DNA of 64,000 bases from Alteromonas ponticola. GTDB lineage: Bacteria; Pseudomonadota; Gammaproteobacteria; Enterobacterales; Alteromonadaceae. A program made the translations under genes and the position numbers. Shown piece after piece: positions 44,724 to 54,661 of this stretch. Numbering within the stretch: the first letter of the stretch is position 1; each line of letters opens with the position of its first letter. The stretch spans positions 186,001-250,000 of the forward strand of contig NZ_JAATNW010000004.1 in NCBI RefSeq assembly GCF_012911815.1, read 5' to 3'. The notes beneath the pieces are model-generated. The model was not told where the DNA came from and ran no database searches. It worked only from the letters and a program-made list of their open reading frames with translations.

Positions 44724-46655
44724 TTAAAGTTTAAAGCGGTTAACCTGCGCTGCCAACTCGCTTGCCAATTTATCTAATTTGTCACTGACAATAACCAATG
44801 ACGACGCTGTCTTTAAGGTATCTTCACTGGTATCACTTATTTCGTGAATGTTCACATTGATGTCTTCCACTACCACCGTCTGTTCTTCCGTCGCAGCTGC
44901 TACCTGTGTGTTGATCTCATTAATGCCGTCTATTTCGAGTGCAATTTTTTGTAGAATCTCATCCAGTGCCTTGGCCGATTGCACCACCAGCGATGACTGC
45001 TCTCGACTTGACTTCATTTGCACAACCGCTTCGCGAGAGTCCTGCTGAAACATGTCAATTTTCACCTGTATCTCATCGGTGGCACTGGCTGCCCGCTGCG
45101 CGAGGGTTCTTACTTCATCTGCTACTACCGAGAAGCCTCTGCCATGTTCGCCTGCGCGGGCTGACTCGATTGCCGCGTTTAGCGCCAGCAAATTAGTTTG
45201 TTCTGATATTCCTCTGATGGTATCCAGGATGCCGCCAATAGCCGACGTATGATCGTCCAGAGATTGGATAACTTTGGCCACCCCTTCAATTTGTGCAGAA
45301 AGGCGATTGATTGACTTCACCGCTTCCTGAGTTAACTGGCGGCCCTGCTCAGATGTTGTATTGGCCACGGTAGCTTTTTCAGCAGCAGAGGACGCCGACT
45401 GTGCTACTTCAGTTACTGTTGAACCCATTTGCGTTAGTGCAGTGGCAACCTGGATAGTGTGGTCGCGCTGAAGTTTACTGTTGTCTTGCGTTTGATGGGA
45501 CTTTTGCGCCACTTCCTGAGCGGAGCCCCGCAACTGGGTACTGGTTTTGGCAACAGTGCTGATAGTCGCGTGCAAGCTGGCAATAAATTTATTAAACCCT
45601 TCTACCAGTCTGGCCGTTTCTTTTTGTTCTGGTATTGCCAGGCGAGTAGATAAATCACCTTCGCCGCGCCCCAGTTCCTGAAAAGCGTCAGCCAGTTTTT
45701 CCAAAGGACGTGAGATATTGTTGGCCAGTAAACGGCCAACAAAGGCAAAAATGATTGCGATAACGATGGCCCAAATGAACACCATAAGGTTAGCGTCATT
45801 CAGATCACTATACAGCTCAGCTTCTGGTACCTGAGCGATGACGTACCAGTTAGCCTCAGGAATGTAGGCGCTGGCCATTAACAGGTTCTGACCTTCCACT
45901 TCGATATTAGCTAAATTAAAGTCTGCTTTGGTCAGCAGTGTGGTCTGGGTGGCACTGTCACTTACGTCGGCAAGTTTACGTTTACCCAGCAAGCTGGTGT
46001 CGGGATGTGCAATGATGTTGCCCTGAGCGTCGACCAGATACATAAATCCAGACTTAGCCAATTTAACCCGGTTAATTATAGTCAGCAGCTCATCAACGGC
46101 TTTTGCCACCCCGGACATACCCCGTCCATTGGTTTGCTGGTAATTAGCGAACAGTCGGTAGCCCACACCGGGTTCGTTATACAAACTTAATGAGGTCGGA
46201 TTGCCACTTTCTTTATAGGCAAAAAACCAGCCATCAAATTCATCATTTTTCAGTTTTCTAAGAAAGCCGTCCTGATTCCAGTAATTATATGTTTGACGAT
46301 CCACAAATGACGCAGCTGCAAGCTCATTTTGTTCGGCCAGCTGATGCAAGTAATTAACTAATTTTTGCTCTTCAGCCTTATTCGCGCCTGCCGCCGACCA
46401 TTCGATCATATAGGGGTTGGTGGCAATGCTGTGGGCGACGGTAAGCATGACACCCACTTCCTTTTCAACGCGGTTAGCAATTTGTTTCACCTTACTGGGC
46501 AGGAGCTGTTGCTCAACATCCTGTTTGACTAAATCACGGGCAATCCATTGACTGACAACACTGACCAGCAGACAGGAGAGTAATACGGCGATAAGAAGGG
46601 TGAAGAGAAACTTTTGTTTGATGCTCAATGAAATTAATGCTTTGGCCACTGACAA
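44724..46655 (-). CDS. Methyl-accepting chemotaxis protein with dCache-like sensor
   Basis: A 643-residue chemoreceptor. TM1 is at ~15-35 and a periplasmic double-Cache-like domain at ~40-285 has the [16 protein letters not shown] strand, here [22 protein letters not shown]2 lies at ~290-310, followed by HAMP (~310-365) and a long signalling coiled coil. The hairpin tip is [24 protein letters not shown], with [20 protein letters not shown] after it (parts quoted). No C-terminal CheR-binding pentapeptide is seen (end QVNRFKL). The ligand is probably a small amino acid or organic acid, typical for dCache, but this is not shown by the sequence. No che genes adjoin. Confidence 0.93.
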   Translation of the reverse strand: MSVAKALISLSIKQKFLFTLLIAVLLSCLLVSVVSQWIARDLVKQDVEQQLLPSKVKQIANRVEKEVGVMLTVAHSIATNPYMIEWSAAGANKAEEQKLVNYLHQLAEQNELAAASFVDRQTYNYWNQDGFLRKLKNDEFDGWFFAYKESGNPTSLSLYNEPGVGYRLFANYQQTNGRGMSGVAKAVDELLTIINRVKLAKSGFMYLVDAQGNIIAHPDTSLLGKRKLADVSDSATQTTLLTKADFNLANIEVEGQNLLMASAYIPEANWYVIAQVPEAELYSDLNDANLMVFIWAIVIAIIFAFVGRLLANNISRPLEKLADAFQELGRGEGDLSTRLAIPEQKETARLVEGFNKFIASLHATISTVAKTSTQLRGSAQEVAQKSHQTQDNSKLQRDHTIQVATALTQMGSTVTEVAQSASSAAEKATVANTTSEQGRQLTQEAVKSINRLSAQIEGVAKVIQSLDDHTSAIGGILDTIRGISEQTNLLALNAAIESARAGEHGRGFSVVADEVRTLAQRAASATDEIQVKIDMFQQDSREAVVQMKSSREQSSLVVQSAKALDEILQKIALEIDGINEINTQVAAATEEQTVVVEDINVNIHEISDTSEDTLKTASSLVIVSDKLDKLASELAAQVNRFKL

Positions 46656-46744
46656 TCCTCGATATTGCTCGTTTACACAGGCGTGGTATTGCTATTCGGC
46701 CAGATAAGGTAAGCCGCATTAGTAGCTTAGCCAAAAACAAAGAA

Positions 46745-46770
46745 ATAAAAAAGGCCGCTAGTGCGGCCTT
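46745..46770 (-). terminator. Intrinsic terminator of the M3 peptidase gene
   Basis: AAGGCCGC (46751-46758) and GCGGCCTT (46763-46770) form a perfect stem. On the minus strand it is followed by a T-rich run, right after the peptidase stop. Confidence 0.85.
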
Positions 46771-46783
46771 AGAACTGTTACGT

Positions 46784-48976
46784 TTATTTATCGCCTTCCT
46801 CAGGTACCGGGAAGCCGCGGTCGCGCATTAATGCTTCAACATTCGCATCGCGCCCACGGAATTTACGATAGGCTTCTGCCGGGTCCATCGCGTTTCGGAC
46901 TGAGAACAGATACTTCACCAGTCTGTCACTCAACTCTTCATCGTAGAATCCACCAGGCGCCTGCGCGAACGCTTCTGACGCATCCGCAGTTAACACTTCT
47001 GCCCACATGTAACCATAATATGCAGCAGCATAACCTTCGCCTGAGAACACGTGGCCGAAATGCGGGCTGCGGTGACGCATCACAATCTCTTCTGGCATGT
47101 TCAACTTATTCAACTCTTCACGCTCGAAAGCATCAGGGTCGATGTTGGCTGGGTCAGTAGTATGGAATTTCAGATCCATGATCGCAGACGCCAGATATTC
47201 AGTGGTTTTAAAACCTTCATTAAAAGTAGCCGCTTTCTTGATTTTATTTACCAGTGACTCCGGGATCGGCTCACCCGTTTCGTAATGGACCAGATATTGG
47301 TTGATCACTTCATCGGTGGTTAACCAGCGCTCAAGCAGTTGCGACTGAAATTCCGTGTAATCGCGCACGCCCGAGTGCGACGTGGGGTATTTCACATCAG
47401 ATGACAGGAAATGCAAGGCATGACCAAATTCATGGAAGTAGGTCTCGGCGTCATCCCAGGAAATCAGCGTAGGCTCACCCTCAGCGCCTTTAACAAAGTT
47501 TGAATTGTTAGAGGATAACACTGTTTCTTTGCCATCAAAGGTGGTGTAACTGCGGTAAGTGGTTGCCCAGGCACCAGAACGCTTGCCCTGACGCGCGAAC
47601 GGGTCAAGGTACCACAGACCAATATGTTCTTTGCTGTCCTTGTCCACCACTTCCCATACTTTTACGTCTTCATTCCAAACCGGCACTTCGCCTTCCGGCA
47701 CCGCCTTAAACTCAAAGTTGAACAGGCGACCGGCTACATAGAACATAGCATCGCGCAACTTGTCCAGTTGCAGGTATTGTTTGACTTCGTTTGAATCAAG
47801 GTCGTATTTTGCCTGGCGAACTTTTTCTGCGTAGAAGCGATAATCCCATGGTTTTATAGTAATATTCGCGCCTTCTTCATCGGCAATTTTCTGCATGTCG
47901 ACAACTTCTTCTTCAACACGCGCAATCGCTGCTGGCCAGACTTTCATCATGAGCTCCATGGCATTGTCAGGGTTCTTGGCCATGCGATCTTCTAAACGCC
48001 ACTCGGCATAATTGTCGTAACCCTGTAACTGCACGCGTTCGTGGCGAAGCTTCAGAATTTGCTTAATGATGTCGTTGTTATCGTTCTCGTCTGCGTTGTC
48101 ACCACGGTTGTAGTACGTGCGCCAGACTTTTTCACGTAACTCGCGGTTGGTCGAGTAGGTTAAAAACGGGTCCATCGACGAACGAGTGTTAGTGATCGCA
48201 TACTTACCTTCTTCGCCTCGCGATTTAGCAGCTGCAGCCGCACCTTTAATAAAGGTCTCGGGTAAGCCATCTAACTGATCTTCAGTGATATAGGTAACAT
48301 ATCCTTCTTCATCAGCCAGCACGTTGCTGGAGAACTTGGTGTAAAGTGACGCCAGCTCTTTATTAATTTCGGCGTAACGTTCTTTTTTCTCACCTTCCAG
48401 CGCTGCACCATTGTGGGCGAAACCGTTGTACGTTAACCAGGTGATACGCTGCTCTTCAGTGCCCAGTTTTTTGTATTCTTCACCTTCATATACCGCTTTT
48501 ACCCGCTCAAACAACTTTTTGTTCTGGGTGATTTCGGTAAAAAACGAAGAAAGTACCGGTGACATTTCTGCCTGAATTTCGCGGAATTCAGGGCTGGACA
48601 TGTTCGCACTCCAGATACCGTAATAGGTGAAAACATTGCCCAGTTCACTGCCTGCGCGTTCCATCTCTACAATGGTATTTTCAAACGTAGGGGGTTCCGG
48701 ATTATTGGCAATCTTTTCAATTTCTTTGCGTTGAAGTGCCATCCCTTTTTCCAGGGCAGGCTTTAAGTCTTCCAGTTTCATCTTATCGAACGCAGGAACA
48801 CCACCGTAGGGGCCTTTATATTCATTCAATAAAACATTGTCGTATGTTTTCGTCTGGTCGTTCATTGTTTTATCCACAGCCGCTGTCTGCTCAGTTTGTT
48901 CAGGTTTTTGTTCCGAGCACGCGCCTAAGGCTAAAAGAACCGCTGCTGCGGTTAACGTTGTTTTAAGTTTTCCCAT
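46784..48976 (-). CDS. M3-family metallopeptidase lipoprotein (peptidyl-dipeptidase Dcp-like)
   Basis: A 730-residue zinc peptidase of the thimet-oligopeptidase family with the HExxH motif in YFHEFGHALHFLSSD and the downstream Glu-containing block VRDYTEFQSQLLERW. The N-terminus is a lipoprotein signal, MGKLKTTLTAAAVLLALGAC, followed by an acidic linker. The enzyme is therefore probably anchored in the periplasm, unlike cytosolic E. coli Dcp/OpdA. The closest functional analogues are periplasmic Dcp-like dipeptidyl carboxypeptidases. The start used has GGAA 6 bp upstream; ATGs 4, 8 and 13 codons earlier exist. It is monocistronic with a strong terminator. Confidence 0.92.
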   Translation of the reverse strand: MGKLKTTLTAAAVLLALGACSEQKPEQTEQTAAVDKTMNDQTKTYDNVLLNEYKGPYGGVPAFDKMKLEDLKPALEKGMALQRKEIEKIANNPEPPTFENTIVEMERAGSELGNVFTYYGIWSANMSSPEFREIQAEMSPVLSSFFTEITQNKKLFERVKAVYEGEEYKKLGTEEQRITWLTYNGFAHNGAALEGEKKERYAEINKELASLYTKFSSNVLADEEGYVTYITEDQLDGLPETFIKGAAAAAKSRGEEGKYAITNTRSSMDPFLTYSTNRELREKVWRTYYNRGDNADENDNNDIIKQILKLRHERVQLQGYDNYAEWRLEDRMAKNPDNAMELMMKVWPAAIARVEEEVVDMQKIADEEGANITIKPWDYRFYAEKVRQAKYDLDSNEVKQYLQLDKLRDAMFYVAGRLFNFEFKAVPEGEVPVWNEDVKVWEVVDKDSKEHIGLWYLDPFARQGKRSGAWATTYRSYTTFDGKETVLSSNNSNFVKGAEGEPTLISWDDAETYFHEFGHALHFLSSDVKYPTSHSGVRDYTEFQSQLLERWLTTDEVINQYLVHYETGEPIPESLVNKIKKAATFNEGFKTTEYLASAIMDLKFHTTDPANIDPDAFEREELNKLNMPEEIVMRHRSPHFGHVFSGEGYAAAYYGYMWAEVLTADASEAFAQAPGGFYDEELSDRLVKYLFSVRNAMDPAEAYRKFRGRDANVEALMRDRGFPVPEEGDK

Positions 48977-49108
48977 GAAGTTTTCCATTTTAGTCATTTC
49001 AACCGAACCCATACTAAGGGATGCCACGCAGAAGTTAAACGCCTTCTACCGCGCAAAGGCGCTGAATAGCTCAAATTTAACCGAAAATTAAGCGTTGGAT
49101 GCTGATTG

Positions 49109-49963
49109 CTAAGCGAACACGACAGTTTTATTGCGGTGGATAATCACTCGGTCCTGCAAGTGATAGCGCACCCCGTGGGCCAACGCGGTGACTTCACAAT
49201 CTTTGCCCTTTCTCACCATATCAGCAGGATTATCGCTATGGCTGATACGTTTAACGCTTTGCTCAATGATCGGTCCCTCATCAAGATCGGCAGTAACGTA
49301 GTGACAGGTCGCGCCAATCAGTTTGACTCCACGATCATAGGCTTGCTGATAGGGACGGGCGCCAGCGAAAGATGGTAAAAAACTGTGATGAATATTGATG
49401 ATATGACCAGCCAGCTTTTCGCATAAGTGGTTAGGCAGTATTTGCATGAACCGGGCAAGCACCGTTAAATCCACCTTATGGCTATCGATAAGCTGCTCTA
49501 TTTCTGCGAACGCGCTTACCTTACCCTGCTGTTGAAAATCAATGTGATAGAAGGGGACTTCATACCAGTCGGCAAACTGCCGCATTTGCGGGTGATTGGC
49601 AATAACACAGGCAATGTCGCAGTGTAATTCACCGGTGTGCCAGCGATGCAGTAAATCTACCAGACAGTGGCTCTCTTTGGAGGCAAGTAACGCAATACGC
49701 GGTTTATGCTGAGAATCAGATAATTTCCATCTCATCTGATACTGTTTCGCCATGTCATCAAACGCATGGCTAAACGTTTGGTGATCCAGATTGACCGAAT
49801 CGGCGCAAATCTCATGGCGCATAAAAAATCGTTGGGTCGCAATATCGGTGTGATGGCTGGCTTCGACAATGGCCGCATTATGTTGCGCCAGAAACTGTGA
49901 TACCGCCGCCACCAGGCCTACCTGATCAGGACAGTCGATTAATAATCTATATGTTGTTTGCAT
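49109..49963 (-). CDS. purU: Formyltetrahydrofolate deformylase PurU
   Basis: PurU hydrolyses 10-formyl-THF to THF and formate, balancing one-carbon and purine pools. The 284-residue protein has an N-terminal ACT domain (RLLIDCPDQVGLVAAVSQFL) and a C-terminal formyltransferase-fold domain. The latter carries the catalytic block NIHHSFLPSFAGARPYQQA (N and H) and the Asp in HYVTADLDEGPIIEQ. Length matches E. coli PurU (280). It lies between the M3 peptidase and thpR genes on the same strand with its own spacing on both sides. No anomaly is seen. Confidence 0.96.
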   Translation of the reverse strand: MQTTYRLLIDCPDQVGLVAAVSQFLAQHNAAIVEASHHTDIATQRFFMRHEICADSVNLDHQTFSHAFDDMAKQYQMRWKLSDSQHKPRIALLASKESHCLVDLLHRWHTGELHCDIACVIANHPQMRQFADWYEVPFYHIDFQQQGKVSAFAEIEQLIDSHKVDLTVLARFMQILPNHLCEKLAGHIINIHHSFLPSFAGARPYQQAYDRGVKLIGATCHYVTADLDEGPIIEQSVKRISHSDNPADMVRKGKDCEVTALAHGVRYHLQDRVIIHRNKTVVFA

Positions 49964-50038
49964 GATAATGGCCGTCTCACTTTTAATTATGTTGTACCTG
50001 TTTAGTGGCCGAAAAGTAAAGCGATGTAAAAGTCTAAG

Positions 50039-50662
50039 TTATATCAGACCCCGCCGTAACTGTTCCCGCGTACTTAAATTCGGTGTCAGCTTCCAGCTGT
50101 GGCGGATGGGGTAGGTTACACCGGAGGCTGTAGACACCGATTCGAACAAGTGAAACGCAGTAAATTCACACTGGATGTCCGGCAGAAAAAGTGGTGGCGG
50201 CAGGGTAGGCGGTGCTTTCCTTAACACTGTTACATGCGGCTGGTAGTCTCTACTTTCCGTTTCAATACTAGCTGCTCTGGCCGCTTTTCTTACCTGGGTA
50301 TGCAATGCGGCTAATGATTGCGGAAGTGACGAGGGGGCAACAAATACGATTTTAGGTTTTTGCCAATAGCCAGACTGGGTGAGTTGCAAAGAAATTGGAT
50401 GCGCATGAATCTGGTCAAGATGGGTTATCAAGGATTCTTGTTGTGACGCTGATATGTCACCTAAAAATGCCAGCGTTATATGAAAATTTGCAGCGGGTAC
50501 GGCAACGGGTGCGGCGTGCACATTACGAATATTTTCTTTACGCTGACGTTTTGCCGGTGGCGTCTGCTCGCGACTGCGAATTTCTGGCAGCGCTTTTTGC
50601 TGCCAGCTTTGCAAGGCCAGTTTCTGTTGAGCATTTAGGTCTAAGCCGATAAAGCATCGCAT
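50039..50662 (-). CDS. thpR: RNA 2',3'-cyclic phosphodiesterase ThpR (LigT family)
   Basis: A 207-residue 2H phosphoesterase with both HxTx catalytic motifs, HITLAFLG and HVTVLRK. The opening MRCFIGLDLNAQQK is family-typical. An arginine/lysine-rich insertion of about 25 residues (REQTPPAKRQRKENIR) sits between helix 1 and the first HxT strand, making it longer than the usual ~175-180. The enzyme opens 2',3'-cyclic phosphates and can ligate tRNA halves in vitro (known for E. coli LigT). The neighbouring genes are not functionally related. Confidence 0.9.
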   Translation of the reverse strand: MRCFIGLDLNAQQKLALQSWQQKALPEIRSREQTPPAKRQRKENIRNVHAAPVAVPAANFHITLAFLGDISASQQESLITHLDQIHAHPISLQLTQSGYWQKPKIVFVAPSSLPQSLAALHTQVRKAARAASIETESRDYQPHVTVLRKAPPTLPPPLFLPDIQCEFTAFHLFESVSTASGVTYPIRHSWKLTPNLSTREQLRRGLI

Positions 50663-50709
50663 AACATATCCAGGATGATCATGACCACTTAAGGATACCT
50701 AATGAAACA

Positions 50710-52089
50710 CTAGCCTTTCAATTTTTTCCACGCTTTCATTGACCCCTCCATTACATCCACATTTTCTATACCCTGCTGAGCGAGAAAACTGGCTGCCGTG
50801 GTTGCCCTAACGCCAGAACCACAATAACAGGTGTAGTGTCGCTCTTTGTCTAACTCAGATAGCTTGTCGGGTAAGTAGCCCAGATAGATGTAGTCAGAAC
50901 CCTCGATAGCGGCTTTATCCCTTTCATCTTGTTTGCGTACATCCAATAAACTCCATTTTTGCTGGGATTGTGTAGCCCGTTCATCCACTTGCTTAGCGGT
51001 AACTATCTCAATGGCGTTCAGGCCTTCGTCAACAGTACTGTCACCGGTGCGAACGGGCAGCTCGACTAGGTAGCCTTTAATTTTCTCATAGCCCATACAC
51101 TTTAACTGGATAGCGTTTTGTTTAGCGGTGTTAGCATCAGGTGAGACAATTACAATGTCGACATCGTCCTTTAGAAACCAGCCGCCATAAGCTGAGGTTA
51201 AGCCTGCCCCAAAGAACAAGCTGCCACGAATATGTGACTGGCAAAATGCGTCTTTGTTTCTGACATCGACAATCTGTAACTGGCCGCTATCTGCTTGTCT
51301 GGCAATTTCTGTAACATCGCGTGCACTTAGGGCGGGAATATCGCGATGGACAATACAGTCATAATGTCCCTGCGAATTAAGCCGCTCCATTTTTTCAAAA
51401 TAAGGCGCGTAATAGTGGGTCTCGTTTAGCTTTTCTTTAACGAACTGTTCTTTAGACGAGAGCGACCATTTGGGATTATGGCGCTTTTCGTAGCCTAACG
51501 TTGAAAACTCCCTGTCGGCCATGCCTCCACCACATACTGAGCCGGCCCCATGCGCAGGATACACCACCGTTTCCTCGGGTAACGCATTCAATTTCTGTAA
51601 ACTTTCGTAAAGCGTGGCGGTGATTTGCTCCTTTTCATCCGGATAAAAATCGGTGCGACCTACATCATTTACAAACAGTGTATCGCCTGTGAAGATGGCG
51701 ATCACTTCATCGCTGATGCTGGTGTCGGCGACAGTGATACAAATACTGTCTTTTGTATGCCCGGGGGTTTCCAGAATGGCCACCTTTAGTTCACCCACTT
51801 TAAACGTGTCACCCTCTTCGACTGACTCAGCATATTCAATAGGTGCATCGCTATGTTGGCCATGGTAGACAGGAATATTCAACTGTTTGCCCAGCACGGC
51901 GGCACCTGAAATAAAATCTTCGTTACGGTGGGTCTCTATCACAAATTTGATAGTGACATTATTCTCGGCCGCTGCACTCAAATACTGCTCACAATCCAGT
52001 TGAGGATCGACAACAAAGGCTTCGTTTTTACTGGAAACTAAATAGGATAGTTGGGCTAACCCTTTGGCTTTGAATCGTTGAATTTCCAT
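50710..52089 (-). CDS. Metallo-beta-lactamase-fold/rhodanese fusion (persulfide dioxygenase-like)
   Basis: A 459-residue protein: an MBL-fold domain (~1-245) followed by two rhodanese domains (~265-355 and ~370-459). The metal motif normally written HxHxDH reads H54-R-N56-E-D58-F59, so two ligands of the second metal are replaced. H54, the His in GHTKDSICI and the Asp in IFTGDTLFVNDVG are kept, matching the 2-His-1-Asp mononuclear iron site of ETHE1-type persulfide dioxygenases. The first rhodanese lacks a catalytic Cys. The second has CYCGSGVRA with the active Cys. A role in sulfane-sulfur or persulfide metabolism is likely; substrate unproven. No sulfide-quinone reductase adjoins. Confidence 0.88.
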   Translation of the reverse strand: MEIQRFKAKGLAQLSYLVSSKNEAFVVDPQLDCEQYLSAAAENNVTIKFVIETHRNEDFISGAAVLGKQLNIPVYHGQHSDAPIEYAESVEEGDTFKVGELKVAILETPGHTKDSICITVADTSISDEVIAIFTGDTLFVNDVGRTDFYPDEKEQITATLYESLQKLNALPEETVVYPAHGAGSVCGGGMADREFSTLGYEKRHNPKWSLSSKEQFVKEKLNETHYYAPYFEKMERLNSQGHYDCIVHRDIPALSARDVTEIARQADSGQLQIVDVRNKDAFCQSHIRGSLFFGAGLTSAYGGWFLKDDVDIVIVSPDANTAKQNAIQLKCMGYEKIKGYLVELPVRTGDSTVDEGLNAIEIVTAKQVDERATQSQQKWSLLDVRKQDERDKAAIEGSDYIYLGYLPDKLSELDKERHYTCYCGSGVRATTAASFLAQQGIENVDVMEGSMKAWKKLKG

Positions 52090-52158
52090 TTTATTCTCCT
52101 CATCACATTACTGAAACCTTATATGTGTAGTGAGAAAATGTTGATCATGACTTAATTT

Positions 52159-54639
52159 CTAATTCATAAATTTTTTTGTGCGAGTGGTGGGTTCAGCATT
52201 GGCGGGATCATCAGGCCAGAAGTGTTTCGGATAGCGTCCTTTCATTTCCTTTTGAATTTCACGATAACTGCCTTGCCAGAAGCTTCCGAGATCTTGCGTG
52301 GTCTGCAGAGGGCGACCAGCAGGGGATAATAAGGAAAATGTGATGCATAACTTGCCGCCGGCTACGTGGACGCGCTTTGTCTCACCGTACATCTCCTGCA
52401 TCTTTACCGCTACAATGGCACTACCGTTTGCATCGTACTCTATCGTTACATTGCGCTTCGACGGAATCGTTAAGGATTCAGGTAGATACGTGTCGAGGGC
52501 ATGTTGTTGAGGCCACTCCAGCGCCTGATTAAGCAGGGTTTTCCACGGCAGTTTTTCTACCTGTTCCCATTTTTTGCAGGACGCTAGTTTATCCCGCCAA
52601 AACTCGGCGGGCAGGTCTGTAAACGGTTGGGTTAATACCGGCCAAGCGCAGCGACCATCATAGCTCTGCGGTTGCGGTAACATGAGCTTTTCAGCTATTT
52701 GCAGCCGATACCACCATTGCCAGGCCTTTTCATCAAAAGGCAGCTGTTGCAAAGGTAACGTTTGCAGGTGCGCCATCCAGGCTTCTGCAAACTGCGCTTT
52801 GGGCACTTCAGATAATGGCCTACTATCCAGAACGATCTTGTCGAATCGGGCGACTTGCCGTGCCTGCATCTGTTTGCTGGCACTGTCGTAATGCACTCGC
52901 TTTTCTCTGATAAATGAATCAGGGTAGAGGGCGCTGAGTTGCGCCTGAGCAATTGGCTGATATTGGCGGATAATGAGTTCATTACCCAGAGACTGCGCAT
53001 GCAATATGGCTATCCATTCCGCCGTTTCGATAACACCAGGTGGCATCGTTGCCCCTTTGCCATTGGCTAATTTAAATGTCCCTTGCGCACTTTTAAACGC
53101 AAGGTGCCGGGGAAATGCCAGCGCGATCGCAGTCGCGAATTCTTCGTCGGTCAAGCTGCCGGGCGTGGGCAAACTGCGTTCGCTGATAAGACTCAGGTAT
53201 CGATTTGCCTGCCTGGTTACCCGTTTGTTACTGAACGTGTCCAGCTGGCGAAGAATATCTGTCACCAGCACGGACTGTGTATGAGCCATGTTTTCTTCGT
53301 AAAGGGCTGCGACCAGCGCTGCAGCTGCCATTTGCGTGTCACCCAGCTTACTTGACTTAAGTAACATATGCGCGATGACCGGATGGCAAGGGAAAGTGGC
53401 CAACTGTCTGCCATAAGGGGTGAGCTGTTGGTCACGCAGGGCGCCAATTCGAACAAGGGTATCAAACGCGGCTGACTGTTGCGCGGAACTGGGCAAATCC
53501 AGCAGCGCCAAGTCGTTTAGGGGACTGCCCCAGGCCAGTGATTCAAGTAGCAGGGGCGCGATATCTTCCTGTAAAATTTGCGCCTGGGCCTGTTTCGCCA
53601 GTCGGTCGTGCTGTTCTTTCGCCCACAGCCGATAACATTTACCGGGCCGCAGGCGTCCCGCTCGTCCTTTGCGCTGGGTTGCTGAGGCTTGCGAAATCAT
53701 TTGCTGATTTAATTGCTTAAAGCCCCCCTCCAGTTGGTAGCTGGCCACATTCTCCAGGCCAGAATCGACCACCGCCTCAATATTGGCAATAGTTAAGCTG
53801 GTCTCGGCAATATTTGTCGCCAGAATAACTTTCTGTTTACCTGAAGGGTCTGGTTGTAATGCCGCCAGTTGCGCTGACTTTTCGAGCGCACCATACAGTT
53901 CGTGTATTACAATATCACTGCTGTTAATTTTTGCCTCAAGCAATTGCCTGACTTTACGAATTGCACCAATGCCTGCAAGAAATGCCAGCACGTCACCGTC
54001 AACCTCACCACAGGCGTGCTCGATGGTCGCCGCCATGGTCGAGTTAACGCTTTCGGCTTTAACCTGGCCGAGGTAATGTTCTTCCACCGGATACATCTTA
54101 CCTTCAGACTGTAAGTTGATGGCATCGGGTAATAGCGTTTGAATTCTCTGCACATCCAGCGTGGCCGACATGATCACTAACCGCAGGTCGTCTCTCAACC
54201 CTTGTTGCACTTCAAGTGCCAGCGCCAAACCAAAATCAGTGTGAATACTGCGCTCATGAAATTCGTCGAAAATAACCACGCTGATGCCACTGAGTTCAGG
54301 GTCGCTTTGGATGCGGCGGGAAAGAATACCTTCGGTAATGATTTCCAATTTTGTTTCGTGGCTGACCTGACTTTCACCGCGCACGCGATAACCGATTGTT
54401 TTGCCGACGGGCTCATTGAGTAAAGATGCCAGATAATGTGCCAGACTCCGCACCACCACGCGCCGTGGTTGCATCAGCAAAATACGGCCCGGTAGTTTCT
54501 GTTGTAACAGGGCCAGCGGTAAAACGGTAGATTTGCCTGCACCGGGGGGCGCAGACACGATAACATTGTTGGTTTGCACTGCCTCACATAGTGAGGCGGC
54601 AATAGCATAAGCCGGAAAGGCTTCCTGATTCTTTAGCAA
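52159..54639 (-). CDS. hrpB: ATP-dependent helicase HrpB
   Basis: An 826-residue DExH-box helicase. It has Walker A APPGAGKST (~31-39), DEFH as VIFDEFHERS, SAT motif MSATLDVQ, and the C-terminal helicase motifs ATNIAETSLTI and QRKGRAGRLRPGKCYRLW. A helicase-associated domain and the HrpB C-terminal region (ITFSLLSPAGRPLQTTQDL) follow. E. coli HrpB is similar in length; its role in RNA metabolism is poorly defined. The likely start is TTG at 54639, because the conserved N-terminal segment begins there and no ATG lies upstream. No ribosome-binding site is obvious, so expression may be low. It lies 22 bp from the lytic transglycosylase gene. Confidence 0.93.
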   Translation of the reverse strand: MLKNQEAFPAYAIAASLCEAVQTNNVIVSAPPGAGKSTVLPLALLQQKLPGRILLMQPRRVVVRSLAHYLASLLNEPVGKTIGYRVRGESQVSHETKLEIITEGILSRRIQSDPELSGISVVIFDEFHERSIHTDFGLALALEVQQGLRDDLRLVIMSATLDVQRIQTLLPDAINLQSEGKMYPVEEHYLGQVKAESVNSTMAATIEHACGEVDGDVLAFLAGIGAIRKVRQLLEAKINSSDIVIHELYGALEKSAQLAALQPDPSGKQKVILATNIAETSLTIANIEAVVDSGLENVASYQLEGGFKQLNQQMISQASATQRKGRAGRLRPGKCYRLWAKEQHDRLAKQAQAQILQEDIAPLLLESLAWGSPLNDLALLDLPSSAQQSAAFDTLVRIGALRDQQLTPYGRQLATFPCHPVIAHMLLKSSKLGDTQMAAAALVAALYEENMAHTQSVLVTDILRQLDTFSNKRVTRQANRYLSLISERSLPTPGSLTDEEFATAIALAFPRHLAFKSAQGTFKLANGKGATMPPGVIETAEWIAILHAQSLGNELIIRQYQPIAQAQLSALYPDSFIREKRVHYDSASKQMQARQVARFDKIVLDSRPLSEVPKAQFAEAWMAHLQTLPLQQLPFDEKAWQWWYRLQIAEKLMLPQPQSYDGRCAWPVLTQPFTDLPAEFWRDKLASCKKWEQVEKLPWKTLLNQALEWPQQHALDTYLPESLTIPSKRNVTIEYDANGSAIVAVKMQEMYGETKRVHVAGGKLCITFSLLSPAGRPLQTTQDLGSFWQGSYREIQKEMKGRYPKHFWPDDPANAEPTTRTKKFMN

Positions 54640-54661
54640 AACGGGATTAACTCAGGTTGAC

